Source of the DNA: Hygrocybe punicea
Taxonomy: Eukaryota; Basidiomycota; Agaricomycetes; Agaricales; Hygrophoraceae
Assembly (NCBI GenBank): GCA_963556145.1
Contig: OY744469.1
Span: 5,490,767 to 5,554,766, forward strand
DNA: 64,000 nucleotides
Reading direction: 5' to 3'
Shown in pieces: positions 11,800 through 22,138 of this stretch. A program made the translations under genes and the position numbers. Each line of letters opens with the position of its first letter. Within the stretch, counting starts at the first letter, position 1. Below the pieces are notes generated by a model. That model made no database searches. It was not told the origin of the DNA and saw nothing but the letters and a program-made list of their open reading frames with translations.

Positions 11800-12767
11800 A
11801 AGGTCACATGATATAAGTTCATGCGATTTCATACATGAAAATATATATTTCAGTATCTACCTAGCTAAATAGAGGTTGTGGTTTGAAGTTTTAACTGGGG
11901 TTGGATCAGTTCCATTTGGCATCACTAACCTGGGGACTTTTGAAAACTATGTCCTAAAAAGGTGTCTATTTTATGGCAATAAAATGATTGCCTTTTTTAA
12001 ACACCTTACTGCTACATTGGCAATGTTTGGCATGCATTTCTATTAAACACAGACAAATGGTCCATGCACATCTTCAAACACTATATAACTTGCATGCTTT
12101 GCTTGTCCAACTCACTTAACTTAAGGTTGCTTTGTAAGTCAACCAGCTATATTGTCATTGATAATTAATTAATGATAATTTCAGGATGAAGTATTATTTA
12201 ATAATTGATAGTGACAGCCGTTTGCAGCAAGCTTGACACTAACTCAAATTTTTTGAAGTTTAGAAAAATAAAAGTAATTCAGCTATATCTCATGAAGTAC
12301 TGCATGGATTGAGATGGTTATAGAGGGAAATTTGTACTATTTCTAAAGGGCTATCTACTCCTGTAATTATATTGGGACAATGTTTAGTGTATGGTGAGTT
12401 GTGGATGAAATAGAAGGTAAACAAGTATTTTTTGACATCCAAAATGAGATTGTCAAATTATGGCATCAATGAGCTCCTACGAACAAGATTGTAGGAAGGA
12501 AATTGTTCAGCTTCCTTCAGCTTCTGGTTGTGCATGAATGGTTATGTGTCTTCAAGTCATTACATGTGGTCAGTAATGGGGTATCATCCAATGAGAGCAT
12601 GTGATCAACCCAAGAGTTTGGTAACAAGGTATTTCCAATCAGAGCATGGGACTTGGCACATCTTCATGGGAATGTAGTGATGAGTAAGGTATCACGTGCT
12701 GTCAAAGCAAAAGACAGGGGCAAAAAGGTGAAAATCATAACACGAACTGGAAAGAATGGATTTCAGC
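11800..12767. other. Non-coding stretch with one dispersed repeat copy
   Basis: AT-rich and without a recognisable gene. About 12285-12500 is a diverged copy (same orientation) of 52960-53165: shared landmarks are TATCTCATGAA, GATGGTTATA, AGGGAAA, GTACTAT and CTGTCAAATTATG-type strings. The remainder shows nothing I can name. Confidence 0.5.
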
Positions 12768-12775
12768 GTTGCAAA

Positions 12776-13359
12776 TAGACTGTCCATGGGCAGGGCCATG
12801 ACCCTCTGGCCCTGCCCTCCCTTCAAGGGCCAAGGGCCAAGTCAGTAAACAGCTGGCCCTGGCCTGGCCCTCTCAGATGTCAGGGGTATAAGTATGTGGT
12901 TTAGCTTACTGTAACCATGCATGCTTTAGCATTTCCCCAAACACCAAGCTTATATAGTTAGTTCCCATAGTTGGAGATCCTTTTAGCCTTGGGATCCCCA
13001 CAGGTTCGTAACTCCATAGTATAAAAAGCTACCAAAAATGGCTCATGACTATCTAGCTATACCTACAACTTGAACCTGTATAGCTGAGCACATCAACTGA
13101 TGATCCTTGATAATTCAAAATGAAGAAATTCAAATTTAGTGGACTACCAAAGCTACAAGCTGGATATACAGATACAAGGCATGGTATGGAAGGAGAGCTT
13201 ATGAAGAAATATATTGGAGATTTGACTTTAATAATGACTGTGTAGATTAAAATACTGTTAATGGAGAGTATGTATGGACAAACTTTTGAGATAGAGGGCC
13301 AGGGTCAGGGCCAGCAAAATCAGCTGAGGGCCAGCCTGGACTGGTCCATGGACAGTCTA
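12776..13359. mobile_element. hAT-like non-autonomous element (584 bp) with 8-bp target duplication
   Basis: The termini are TAGACTGTCCATGG at 12776 and its reverse complement ending at 13359, a perfect 14-bp inverted repeat. The 8-bp sequence GTTGCAAA sits directly outside both ends (12768-12775 and 13360-13367). An 8-bp target duplication with TAG...CTA ends is the hallmark of hAT transposons. The interior has GGCCAGGGCC-type subterminal repeats and no transposase ORF, so movement would need a transposase elsewhere. Confidence 0.85.
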
Positions 13360-13480
13360 GTTGCAAATAAGATTGGAATAGAGGTAGTAGATTGTGTCAG
13401 AATGAAATAAAATATACAGCCTAGGATTTGTCATCAATGCCACCCCACAGGGATGGAATCTGCCAGTAACTCCTTGTTAT

Positions 13481-14957
13481 TAGTGCTGTGCTTGGCCTGG
13501 CCAAGCTGAGCCCTGATAGGCCAGGCCAAGCCAGGCCAAGCCTCAGAGGATATTCGGGACATCCTTCAACACAGTACCCTTATTCTTTCATTCACTCCAC
13601 TCTCGAGACAGCATTGGCCAACCTTCTGCAGATAGAATTTGAGCGTCTCCACCGTTTGCTAGGTGCCCTTCATGCAGTTATCCATGAACAAGAAAAGGAC
13701 GAGATCTACCCCATCCATGCATCGCTTCAGGACATTTTAACAAATCGAGACTGTTCCACCGATCCCCACACCTTTATTCAACCCCTCATTATCATAGTAT
13801 ACTTACTTACACTTGTTTCGAATGCATGGAACTTCTTCTAAAGAAGCCTGATCTTCATGACATCTATTGAGATGGTCTATGCATGTCAATACCTCCATAA
13901 ATTTGCCTCTAGCTGTTTTCTGTATTGGATAGAGGTAGTGCAGTTTCAGCTTGGCTTGGCCTGAAAGCTGCAGCTTTGGCATGGCCTGAGGGGCTCCAGC
14001 TTCATGAAACCTCAAGCCAGGCCAAAGCTCTCAGCCACAGCTTGGCCTGGCCCAGGCCATGGTTTTCCATCCCAAATCATACCTGCGCCCATGTACACAT
14101 ACCCTTGTCGGGTACATCAACTTCACCCCATTTACCATGAAACTGTGGTTTTTATGTGGGGTACGCTGTTCTGGAGAGTGAAACGCGTCAGGATAGACAT
14201 GCTCAGCTCTCCAGGTCCTTTCACACCTCACAAACATTGTGCACATGTCAATTGACATGAACGTGCATGTTTGTGAGGTGATTTGAAGGTGGTGGGGGCA
14301 TGTTGTCATGGAGCATGTGCCCACATCATTTGGGGGTCCAAAGATAAGGCGATCGTCATGGTCGAGGTTGGTTGGTGGTGGTGATTCTAGTGTAGTAGTA
14401 GATCATAGATTATATTGAAAAACATATCTTTCGGACACCATCCCATTCGCTCATTTGGTATCTGGTGCATCACCATATGGTACAGTACATAGTGTTAGTG
14501 GTTGAAGTTGGGGATATGAGTGTGAGCGGTGGTGGTGGTTGTGTGTGGCTTACATATCCTGTGAGTAGCCTGAGTTAAAATTTAAGAAAAAATGTAGCTT
14601 TGGCAGCAGGTGATGGACACCATCCCACTGGTGCTCGTTCTCTTGCAATTGGGTGGTCATGGGTCATTGGCCATTGTTAGTTGTTGGCTGTTATTGGTCG
14701 TTGTTGGTTTTGGTTGTTGGTGAGTGGTCACACTGTAGTCTGTGGTCTTGAGCAAAATTTAGCTACAATACTTCAGGTAAATGCAGTCCACATACCTCTA
14801 CCAAAAGCCATGGCCTGACGGCTTGGCTCCAGCTTTTTAGAGCTCAGGCCAGGCCAAAAGCCACTCCAAGCTGTTACCTTTGGCCCAGCTTGGCCCGGCC
14901 TATTAGGGCTCGGCTTGGCCAGGCTCACTGCCTGAGGCTGGGCCAGGCACAGCCCTA
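13481..14957. mobile_element. hAT-like non-autonomous element (about 1.48 kb) with a captured coding scrap
   Basis: The left end TAGTGCTGTGCTTGGCC and the right end (reverse complement TAGGGCTGTGCCTGGCC) match except at two positions. Clusters of AAGCCAGGCCAAGC-like subterminal repeats lie at 13490-13545, 13950-14060 and 14810-14950. No 8-bp target duplication is visible (flanks CTTGTTAT and GATAGAGG differ), so the ends may be composite or the element may have suffered deletion. Between 13560 and 13800 lies a coding-like fragment (separate entry). Confidence 0.55.
13545..13841 (+). pseudogene. Possible NLR linker fragment inside the hAT-like element
   Basis: The open frame reads NLLQIEFERLHRLLGALHAV followed by DEIYPIHASLQDILTN. 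This resembles the segment after the NACHT domain in basidiomycete NLRs, where a hydrophobic helix pair precedes an HxSLxDFL motif. It is short, has no ATPase motifs and lacks a convincing start, so it is at best a captured fragment. The assignment rests on this one motif. Confidence 0.35.
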
Positions 14958-15470
14958 GATAGAGGGTCTAAGTCTTCTCGATAATTGCAATCTTAAGACA
15001 AAGTGAGGTATGAGTGTGACATAAGAAATAGTCTTTGAGCGAGTGGCAGGTGTGACATGGAGTCAACACTCTGTGTCCTGCTGTCATCGTCATTGCGGCT
15101 CGTTTTCTTCACCCGCCCACCACTCCCCTTCTCGCCCTGCCTCTTCTTGCACCTCAGAGTTCCTAACTGCTGCCTGGACAAGTATGTTTCCTCCTGTGAT
15201 CTGAACCCTGCAGGGTGGCCCATCCCACCCTCGCTGCTCACATTGGTTCCTTCCCACAGACAGAACCATCCTTCTCGGGGCCAGGAAGCCCTCTGGCTTT
15301 CACCCAACCCTCTCTTCACTCACTCTTTCCTTCCCCCAATTCTTACAAGTAGCTACATGCCTTGCACCTTCCTACCTCTCTTCTTCCTTGCAATCTAAGC
15401 TTCACCGTAACAGACTCTCAAAGATTTAGAAATTGAACATAACATTGTCAATTTGAATGCTCTGGATTAG
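14958..15470. other. No gene recognised
   Basis: Pyrimidine-rich on the plus strand (15120-15400) with chance ORFs only. It lies between the hAT-like element and the 3' end of the NLR gene, and may contain that gene's 3' UTR. Confidence 0.45.
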
Positions 15471-15472
15471 TT

Positions 15473-18331
15473 CTACCCAAATATGACACTATGTTTCTCC
15501 CACTCTTTCTCGTGATACGTGGTGGCCATACTTGCGAAGTTAAGTGTAACTCCGTAGTGTTTATAAAGAATGGAGTCTCTTGGTGAAAGTGGCAATGCCG
15601 TCACATATATATGCATCGCAGATATAGCTAGCAAGTCATGGAAATCCTCCAGGAAATTGATTGCATCGGTGAGCAGGGATAGTAAATTCAGTGGTACATT
15701 TTGGTAGGACTAGCGAGTCAGAGAACTTAGTCATGCGTTGTTGCTGGAAAGGTCGAGGACTTACTTCCAGGCTTTGGATCGCAATCTGCAAGGCATCAAT
15801 TCCCTCGGACAGGCAACCAAGAAGGCATAAGACTTCAATCCAATGTAAGAGGTGCTCAAACGCGAACTTGGTGAGAAGTGCAAGTAACGCTTCATCCTGT
15901 TCGGATCTAGAAAAGTGCCCCGTCCAATAACGACTGGCGTAAACCAGGTCACCGGGAAGTGATTTGACTTTCTCTTGCACGTCCGCATCTCTATTCTTCT
16001 TCGTGTGCGTCTGAAGGTTACACATGTCTCTCTTCAAACGATTCTTCGTCATACATTCTAAACAAGACCTGGCAATAATACAGTGATACCTGGTGGCGTC
16101 GATGAACCAGGAAGTTTTGTTGTGCTCGGGGTTGACTAAAAAGTTGTGGAACGACGAGTGGAACACATGTACTAAGCCAGTGGGGGTATCCGGAACATGA
16201 ATGACCGAGCGAAGCCTATCGAGCACGAGTTCCTTGATTTCTTGGTGTAGATGTAACAGATCAATCAATGCCTGCAGGGACAACCGCGCCCATGCAAGTA
16301 TGATGGTGCCAATGACAATTCGAAAGGACTCCTGCTCGTTCGGTAAAGTTGCTTCTCTAATGGCTGTCTCCACGATTAATCGATACAGAGAATCTAGTCC
16401 ACGAAGCCCATGTGATCGAACTTCCTGAAGCCTAAGTGTAGGCGAGGGCTTGAGGAACCTGATGACAGTCGAAGCCGCAATGAACAATCCCTCTGAAAAC
16501 CGAACCAGAAAGTCTACGTCCTCACTACTCAGGATATTCCCGAGCTCGTCCTTGATATACAGGGAAATGTCCTGCTTGGCGTCAATTTTAGAAATATCAA
16601 GGCGGTATGCGTTAGGGCTGATTGATGGATGCATAAAGAGTTCGTAGAGATATTTTTCCGGTCGGCAAGTGACCAGGAACCGTAAGGGAAGGGGTGTGCC
16701 GTGAGAGGATAGTCTAGTCGCAAGGAGGTTGATTACGTTGGATACGGCGCGATCGGAGCTGCACTCATCTAGTTCATCTATGACAATAACAAGACGACTA
16801 GGAAGGAATGTGGCTGTCTCCGAAATAGGATCAAGAATTAGCCTCTCCAGCTGGTCCGCCCTTTTATCAAAGATCGTCGTATCCTCCAGAATGGCGCTGG
16901 CAATAGCCTCCTTAAGAGCGAGATGTTGGTGCCCAAGTTGAAATGCAATGGTTTGGAAGAGAAAATCAATGTTGGACAGATAGTCTCGGGAGAAGAAGAA
17001 GGATGCGGCAAGAAGGTTTTTATTCGGCCTGCTGTAGTATTCCGCGATTGTTTGGGCAACAGTAGATTTTCCAGATCCAGCGGGTCCATGCAGCCAAAAC
17101 AGCCTTCCAGTATCAGATTCCACCCATCCGTGAATGTCCTTCAGTATGCCATCGCATGTAGATTCAAGACAACTCCTGCCACCCGAATCCTTGCGCATGT
17201 CGGAATTGAAAGTTGCGTCACGAGCCACCCTCAGCTGAGCAAATGCTATGCGATTAGCTTCCAACTATAACGACATTCAGTCCCGCAGTAAAGAAGATCG
17301 AAACGTTGGAGAACCTTTTGCTGATTCTGATACAGAGTTAGACCCTATTTCTCGCGACATTAATGCATAGACTCACACGAATATCGACCGTCAAGATGAA
17401 CTATTGCAAAACAACTATGAGCGCATGACAAAGAAGGGAAGATGAGACTGCCAACCCCTGCGTCGTTTATCATTCGATCCAGCTTCTTCCAGCACTTGTC
17501 AAGGGAAGACGCATTACCCTTACTGTGTATGAACTGAGCGAAACGGCTTTGGTTTTCCATGGCTTTAATTGCCGGAAGTAATTCATCAAACAAACTTGAG
17601 GGGAGAGTGTGTCCGTAAGTCGGAATGGTAGAGAACACGTGTATGTCGACTCACCTTGCCAACTTATCCAAGTTCTGAGGCAAGCTTTCGCCATGCTCAC
17701 GCAGCTGCTCAGTGATTGGGACTAACCGATCGATACGATCTTTCAGATCTTTGAAGATTTCCTCATTCTCGTACTTTTTCTGGAGGCATATTATTATAAG
17801 CTGTATGCTCAAATACAATATGATGTAGCTAACCTCAACAGCTTCGATAGCAGTCAAGACTCCTTTAATGGCTGCAGAGAGTACAGGACCATGAGGAAGA
17901 AGGCTGCTCGCCGATTTTAGTGCATTCAAAGCGAGCTTGGAGGCTTCGAGGGCAGTATTAGTTTTAGGAACTGCTTTGGAGTTGGGCTGGGTATTGGACG
18001 AGTTTCCCGCACTCCTTGTTCACGCAGTGTTTCTATCAGCTTCAAGTTCGGCAACTCTCACATAATGATTGAACATGTACTTGGATTGCGAGGATCCTGC
18101 TTGATCCGGGACTGCTGTAGGCTGATTGCCAGGCCTGGAGCGATGATTACTAGAAGACTGGTTTAATACATTGAAATAAGACTCGGATTGAAAGAAAGAC
18201 ACATGCCGGGTCTTGCCAGTGGGTTGTTGTTGCGTCGCAGGATCTATCTGAGGTTGTGGGCTTGTAGCAGGTCGTGATTTGCGAAAATCAAATTTAGGAA
18301 AACGGGAGCGACTTTTGTCATTGTTAGACAT
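15473..18331 (-). CDS. NACHT-domain NLR (STAND ATPase) lacking C-terminal repeats
   Basis: Start is the ATG at 18331 (MSNNDKSRSRFPKF). A probable intron from GTACAT (about 18085) to AAG (about 18020) removes an in-frame TGA and joins in phase. Two further exons give an alpha-helical N-terminal region (ALEASKLALNALKSASSLLP; NEEIFKDLKDRIDRLVPITE). The large exon (17264 down) holds Walker A GPAGSGKST, Walker B LVIVIDELDEC, and the sensor-type LRFLVTCRPE. After GCLSEGIDALQIAIQSLE a GTAAGT...CTAG intron leads to SAMHIYVTALPLSPRDSILY, the usual linker before WD40 repeats, but TAG follows at 15473-15475. Such proteins switch on regulated cell death or incompatibility in fungi. Here the sensing repeats are absent, so it is either a short NLR or a truncated one. 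Confidence 0.82.
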
Positions 18332-18371
18332 CGCAGGTCGTGAATGCGTTGACACTATCACTGATCTCCAG

Positions 18372-18428
18372 GAGATCTAGATAACAACGAGGACCATATC
18401 AGGGTCCTGAGTTTTCCTGAATTACTTG
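18372..18428 (+). repeat. 50-bp direct repeat, copy 1
   Basis: TCTAGATAACAAC, then AGGACCATATCAGGGTCCTGA, then TTCCTGAATTAC; the same string with three substitutions is at 25000-25046. It contains a small hairpin (GGACC...GGTCC). Copy 1 sits just upstream of the NLR start; copy 2 lies after the Ulp1/DDE element. Confidence 0.75.
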
Positions 18429-18659
18429 GTTTTAAATATTTATTTACTACATCAGCAAAACCTGATCCGCGAGCCAGCGCTATGTAGCTTAGTCATAGCA
18501 GCCATAGCACTCATAGCATACTCGTGAGGTCCCAAATTTGTAGCGCTACATAGTGTCACCTGGGCTCTATGTAGCATCACATAGCTTTGCAGGCTACCTA
18601 TCGAGTACTATGTAGGAGTGTATAGGTTGCTGTCCACCTGCAAAACACACCAATTATAT

Positions 18660-19390
18660 ATTATATATATTCCTTATTTATTACTTAGGATGCCATTTCG
18701 TTATGATAAAAAGAATTGTATTGAAAACCTGTATACATCTGGATGTGCTAATGGTTTCTCTCCCGCTCTCCCATCCCACACTGTGCAGTGTCTGTTTTGC
18801 AGCGCGGTTTCCTCCAGGCAAAGAAAGAGAATTAATGAAAGCGCACAAGAAAGCTGCTGACCCAGATCGATGCCCTGGTACTCGTGCTCGCTTTCTGCCG
18901 GCGATGAAGCCATCAAGTCTGTGTGTGTTGCGTGTGGGGAGCCTGTGGTCGATGCGATGGTTGGGGATTGACTGGGTTCAACGGAGGAAGGTTGCCACCG
19001 CCACTTTCTTGAGCGTGGAACGGGGGAAGTGGGTGAAGTACATCTCTGGCGAGTGGGCCTGGAACCAGCTGCGGGAGACTTTGATGGTGGCACTGGCTGA
19101 GCCGGTTTAGCGGTCGTGAGCGAAGCAAATGGGTTTGGAAGACCGGGCACGATCAGTTTGAACGTAAAGGAGAATGGCATGCCGGCTGGTATCGCCACCA
19201 CCGGTGCTTTGCAGGTGCTGGTGCCAGTGTCCACGTTTGGCGCTGGTACTGGTGCTGGTGTTGGTGCTGGTGCCGGTGTCCACATTGGCGCTGGTGTCAG
19301 TGTCGGTGCTGGTGTCGGTGCTGCCGCTGGTGCCAGGGTTGCCGCTGGTGGTGGTACTGGCATCAATGCTGGTGTGGTGCTGGTGCCCAT
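18660..19390 (-). other. Ala/Pro-rich open frame of uncertain coding status
   Basis: The minus frame 18701-19390 reads through the minisatellite as PAP/TPAP-type repeats and continues as PFSFTFKLIVPGLPNPFASL and a Ser/Pro-rich segment. It might be a second captured gene piece. The repeat part is translated minisatellite, so codon-level evidence is poor. Confidence 0.2.
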
Positions 19391-19620
19391 ACCAGCATGA
19401 GCTGTTGCATTGGTGCTGGCTCAGCACGCTGGCAGGGTGCCAGCGCTGCTGTTGGTGCCAGTGCCGGTGCTGGTGCTGGTGCCCATGGTGGCACTGCCAT
19501 TGCCGCTGGTGCTGGTGCCAGCATTGATGCTGGCACTGGTGTGTTGCTGGGGATGGTGCCTGGTGCTGGTATCTGTCCTGGCACTGGTGAGAGAGGGGAC
19601 ATAGCAGGGAAAGTGAGAGC
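19190..19620. repeat. GGTGCTGGTGCT-type minisatellite
   Basis: About 400 bp of degenerate 6-, 12- and 18-bp units around GGTGCTGGTGCC, open in several frames on both strands because the unit is a multiple of three. This explains the overlapping Ala/Gly, Leu/Val and Pro/Ala ORFs here, which should not be called as genes. Confidence 0.85.
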
Positions 19621-19659
19621 GTAGGAGGGAGGAGGAAGAGGGAGACACTTACCGACAGG

Positions 19660-19985
19660 TGTGGGTACGGATGTGAGGGGTTCTGTCGCGATGGAAGTTG
19701 CGAAAGGGAGGTCGTGAAGGAGACCAATGTTGACCTGGCTGAGAGTGAGTGGAAGAAGACAGGCATGACTGGCAGGATGTGCACTAACTGTGTCACCTTG
19801 GGCAAGACCCAGAGTGCGTGCATACTGGGGATCGATCTTGATGGTGTCGATGAACGAATCTGAGTTGAAGTGAGCAAGGGATGAAGCAGAGGGCATTCCC
19901 ATCCAGCCGAGGAACGTGGTCACCGTTGGATTCAACAGGTGGACAGCGAGTGATTGCGGTCGCTGTTTGAGTCGGTGAGGAGACC
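19660..19985 (-). pseudogene. PEX1: PEX1 N-terminal fragment with its intron, captured in a TIR element
   Basis: The minus frame reads RPQSLAVHLL, FLGWMGMPSASSLAHFNS and IDTIKIDPQYARTLGLAQGD. A GTTAGT...CAG intron then joins in phase to VNIGLLHDLPFATSIATEPL, after which the match ends. That is the N-terminal domain of Pex1, the AAA ATPase that recycles peroxisomal import receptors; the conserved LxP-A-xx-V-xx-EPL-T stretch normally runs on into DDWEI, which is missing. No AAA domains are present, so it cannot be a working peroxin. The retained intron points to capture at the DNA level rather than through cDNA. It lies wholly inside the TIRs at 18450 and 20329. Confidence 0.72.
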
Positions 19986-20331
19986 ATGCACGACAAATAA
20001 ATAAACGGGATTTACGCACGACATTTCGTTCGAGCAGGTGAAGCGAGAGATATTGGGAAGATCAAGATGCGTGTGCGGTGGTGGAGGAAAATGAACCGTG
20101 GACAAACAGCTGCAAAGTCAGGACTTAAGAGAAATTTGCTCAAGTTCACTCAGATGTATCTATTGGGGTAGTGGGGCCATGTAGACTAGAACTATATAGC
20201 GAAGACGCTATTCTACATAGTGCTATGGAGTGCTATGTAGGGTGCCTTGTTGCTATAAGTGCTATGGTAGTGCTATGACCGTTATGGATATTTCAATTTG
20301 CTATAACCTAAAATCAGGTTTTGCTGATGTA

Positions 20332-20581
20332 TAGTCTAATCACGCTCGAAGAAACTCCGCAGAATGTCGAGTCACCACTGCTGACTCCTCAGCCATTCAC
20401 TGGCTAATCCTTGGAGTCCCTTGCATACTCCCGCTTCAGCTTTCCACCGCTCACCATCATGCTTATCGCATGGTCTCACTCTGCCCCTTTTTCCTTTATA
20501 TTGCTCGAGGGAACTCCTGTCCTTTCATCAAGGACTGCAGTCTTCCCTCGAGTAAGCATTTTTAGCTTTCCTTTGCAGTTA
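20332..20581. other. Unique spacer between two TIR elements
   Basis: About 250 bp of host or older sequence separates the PEX1-bearing element from the Ulp1/DDE element. No gene was recognised. It ends with the TA target dinucleotide of the right-hand element. Confidence 0.5.
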
Positions 20582-20734
20582 CTGTACCATTTCATTCAAT
20601 TCACCAGGCCATGTGACGTGTGACAGGGCCGGTGAATTCACCAGATCACCAGCACTGGCTGTGACCTGTGACATACAGGATTTTCGCCACACCTTATATA
20701 GAAAAATTTTTCATTTCAAAATTTTGTGCCACCT

Positions 20735-22107
20735 ATGCTCTGGCCTCTCATACCTCTCGACATTCAACAAAACTGGCTTCCCAGTCAGAGCTTATCCATC
20801 CCAGAATTTCTTTTATTTCGAGTTCCCTCCATCATATCAGCCAAACTTCGAGATACAGAATTTTATCTCTCTAACAAGTGGCCTGATGCCTCCCTCGACG
20901 ACATCAACACAATGCTTTCTAATTCATTGCCCTCCAAACCCATACTCAAGGATCTGATCAATTGCATTGAGTCATCCTCCTCGACTGCAAGATCTGTAGC
21001 ACATGAATCCATCAGTAAATCATTCCCACTCTGGATAATCATGTACTGGCACAAAACCTACGACATCCACGACAACCAACAACTTTGGAAGCAGGCGGAT
21101 CAGACCCTGCAGGCTCTTCGTACACAAGGTGCTGGCAGCCTAGAGCTGGTGGACTAGTGTTGCCACGACTAAGACTACTAGTCAACTGGCAGTCATAGTC
21201 ATAGTTGATTTTAGCTGCAACTCAGCTAGTTGCAACTATGACTATCTAGTTGACTAAAATTATATCATGTCTGTTCTGGTATTTATAAGTGATTTAACAT
21301 ACATTTGTTTAATTATAGTTGACTATTCTCAAGTTTAGTTGACTACAATGACCAGCTAAGCTGCAACTTTAGCTGCAACTATCAACTATGACTACCAAAA
21401 TTTTGGTGTAAATAGTCTAGTCGTGGCAACACTATGGTGGACCAGGTCTACAAGGCATTAGCCTGGTTGCCATGGTCTGGATCTGTCCAGGGCTTCAGTG
21501 ATGGGGGCAACATCATACAACTGCATCAATACATCACGTCAGACTGGCTTCATACAGTCCACGAAAATCAAATGCTTGATCTGCTCAGACATGACATCAA
21601 CAATCACCGAGCTGATTCAACGGAGATCACGATTCAAGACACATACTTTCTTGAAGCTCTTTGTCAGGCTTTCATGACCACGAGCACCGACAACCTAAGA
21701 GTTCTCAACCAGGTTCTTTCAATTTCATAGCAGAGTCACTCACATCAGGAAAATACAAGCAATTGGGGACAATCATGAACTAAGAAGGCATTCACTGGTT
21801 TGCTCTCGTGTTGGACTTCCCTAACCAAGTGATTTGGTATGGGGATTCCTTGGACTTCGAAATGGAGAAAGAACTAAAACAGGCTCTTGAGTGGTGGATA
21901 AAAGGAGTGACATTCACGTACAAAAATATGCTGATCACTTGCCAAAAGGATACTTTCTCCTGTGGCCTTCTTGCATGGATTGCTCTCTGCCACTATTTTC
22001 TGTGGAAACAGCATCCTTTGATTGCTCCAGGCAACGTTGCAGCTGCCAGGCTCAAGGTTCTGTTACGTGTATGTGAACGACATCATGATCAAGTAAGTAA
22101 TTATTAA
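20735..22107 (+). pseudogene. Ulp1/C48-like cysteine protease region, split by a MITE
   Basis: The frame from Met 20735 (LWPLIPLDIQQNWLPSQSLS) runs to the MITE at 21155 and resumes after it as DQVYKALAWLPWSG. The catalytic part (21720-22107) shows EGIHWFALVLDFP (His), VIWYGDSLD (Asp) and CQKDTFSCGLLAWIA (Gln and nucleophile Cys), the order seen in Ulp1/SENP SUMO proteases. A one-base frameshift occurs near 21715-21725 (LNQVLSIS versus FIAESLTSGKYKQLG), and TAA at 21781-21783 interrupts GTIMN/EGIHW. A GTAAGT donor at about 22093 leads to the next exon after CAACACAG. Ulp1 enzymes cleave SUMO or similar tags; here it is a transposon-borne domain. Confidence 0.75.
21155..21434. mobile_element. 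280-bp hAT MITE inserted in the Ulp1 region
   Basis: Perfect 17-bp inverted ends TAGTGTTGCCACGACTA, with the 8-bp TGGTGGAC repeated directly outside (21147-21154 and 21435-21442). The interior is AT-rich with AGTTGACTA-like short repeats and codes for nothing. The frame of the interrupted Ulp1 region is continuous when the element and one target copy are ignored, so the insertion is recent relative to the host element. Confidence 0.93.
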
Positions 22108-22138
22108 TTGGGGTTGAAGTGCTTACCAATTGCAACAC

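Larger units (their letters stand above)
18450..20329. mobile_element. TIR element (1.88 kb) carrying a PEX1 fragment
   Basis: Left end CATCAGCAAAACCTGAT at 18450 and its exact reverse complement ending at 20329, each flanked by TA (18448-18449 and 20330-20331), suggesting a Tc1/mariner-type TA target. Subterminal regions are packed with CTATGTAGC/GCTATG motifs. No transposase is encoded; the interior holds a host-gene fragment and a GGTGCTGGTGCT minisatellite. This is the layout of a gene-capturing (Pack-type) non-autonomous DNA transposon. Confidence 0.75.

Noticed and set aside
19107..19877. Long minus-strand open frames rich in His/Gln/Ser/Thr and others rich in Ala/Gly on the plus strand
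   Set aside because: They cross the GGTGCTGGTGCT minisatellite, whose unit is a multiple of three, so several frames stay open without coding meaning.
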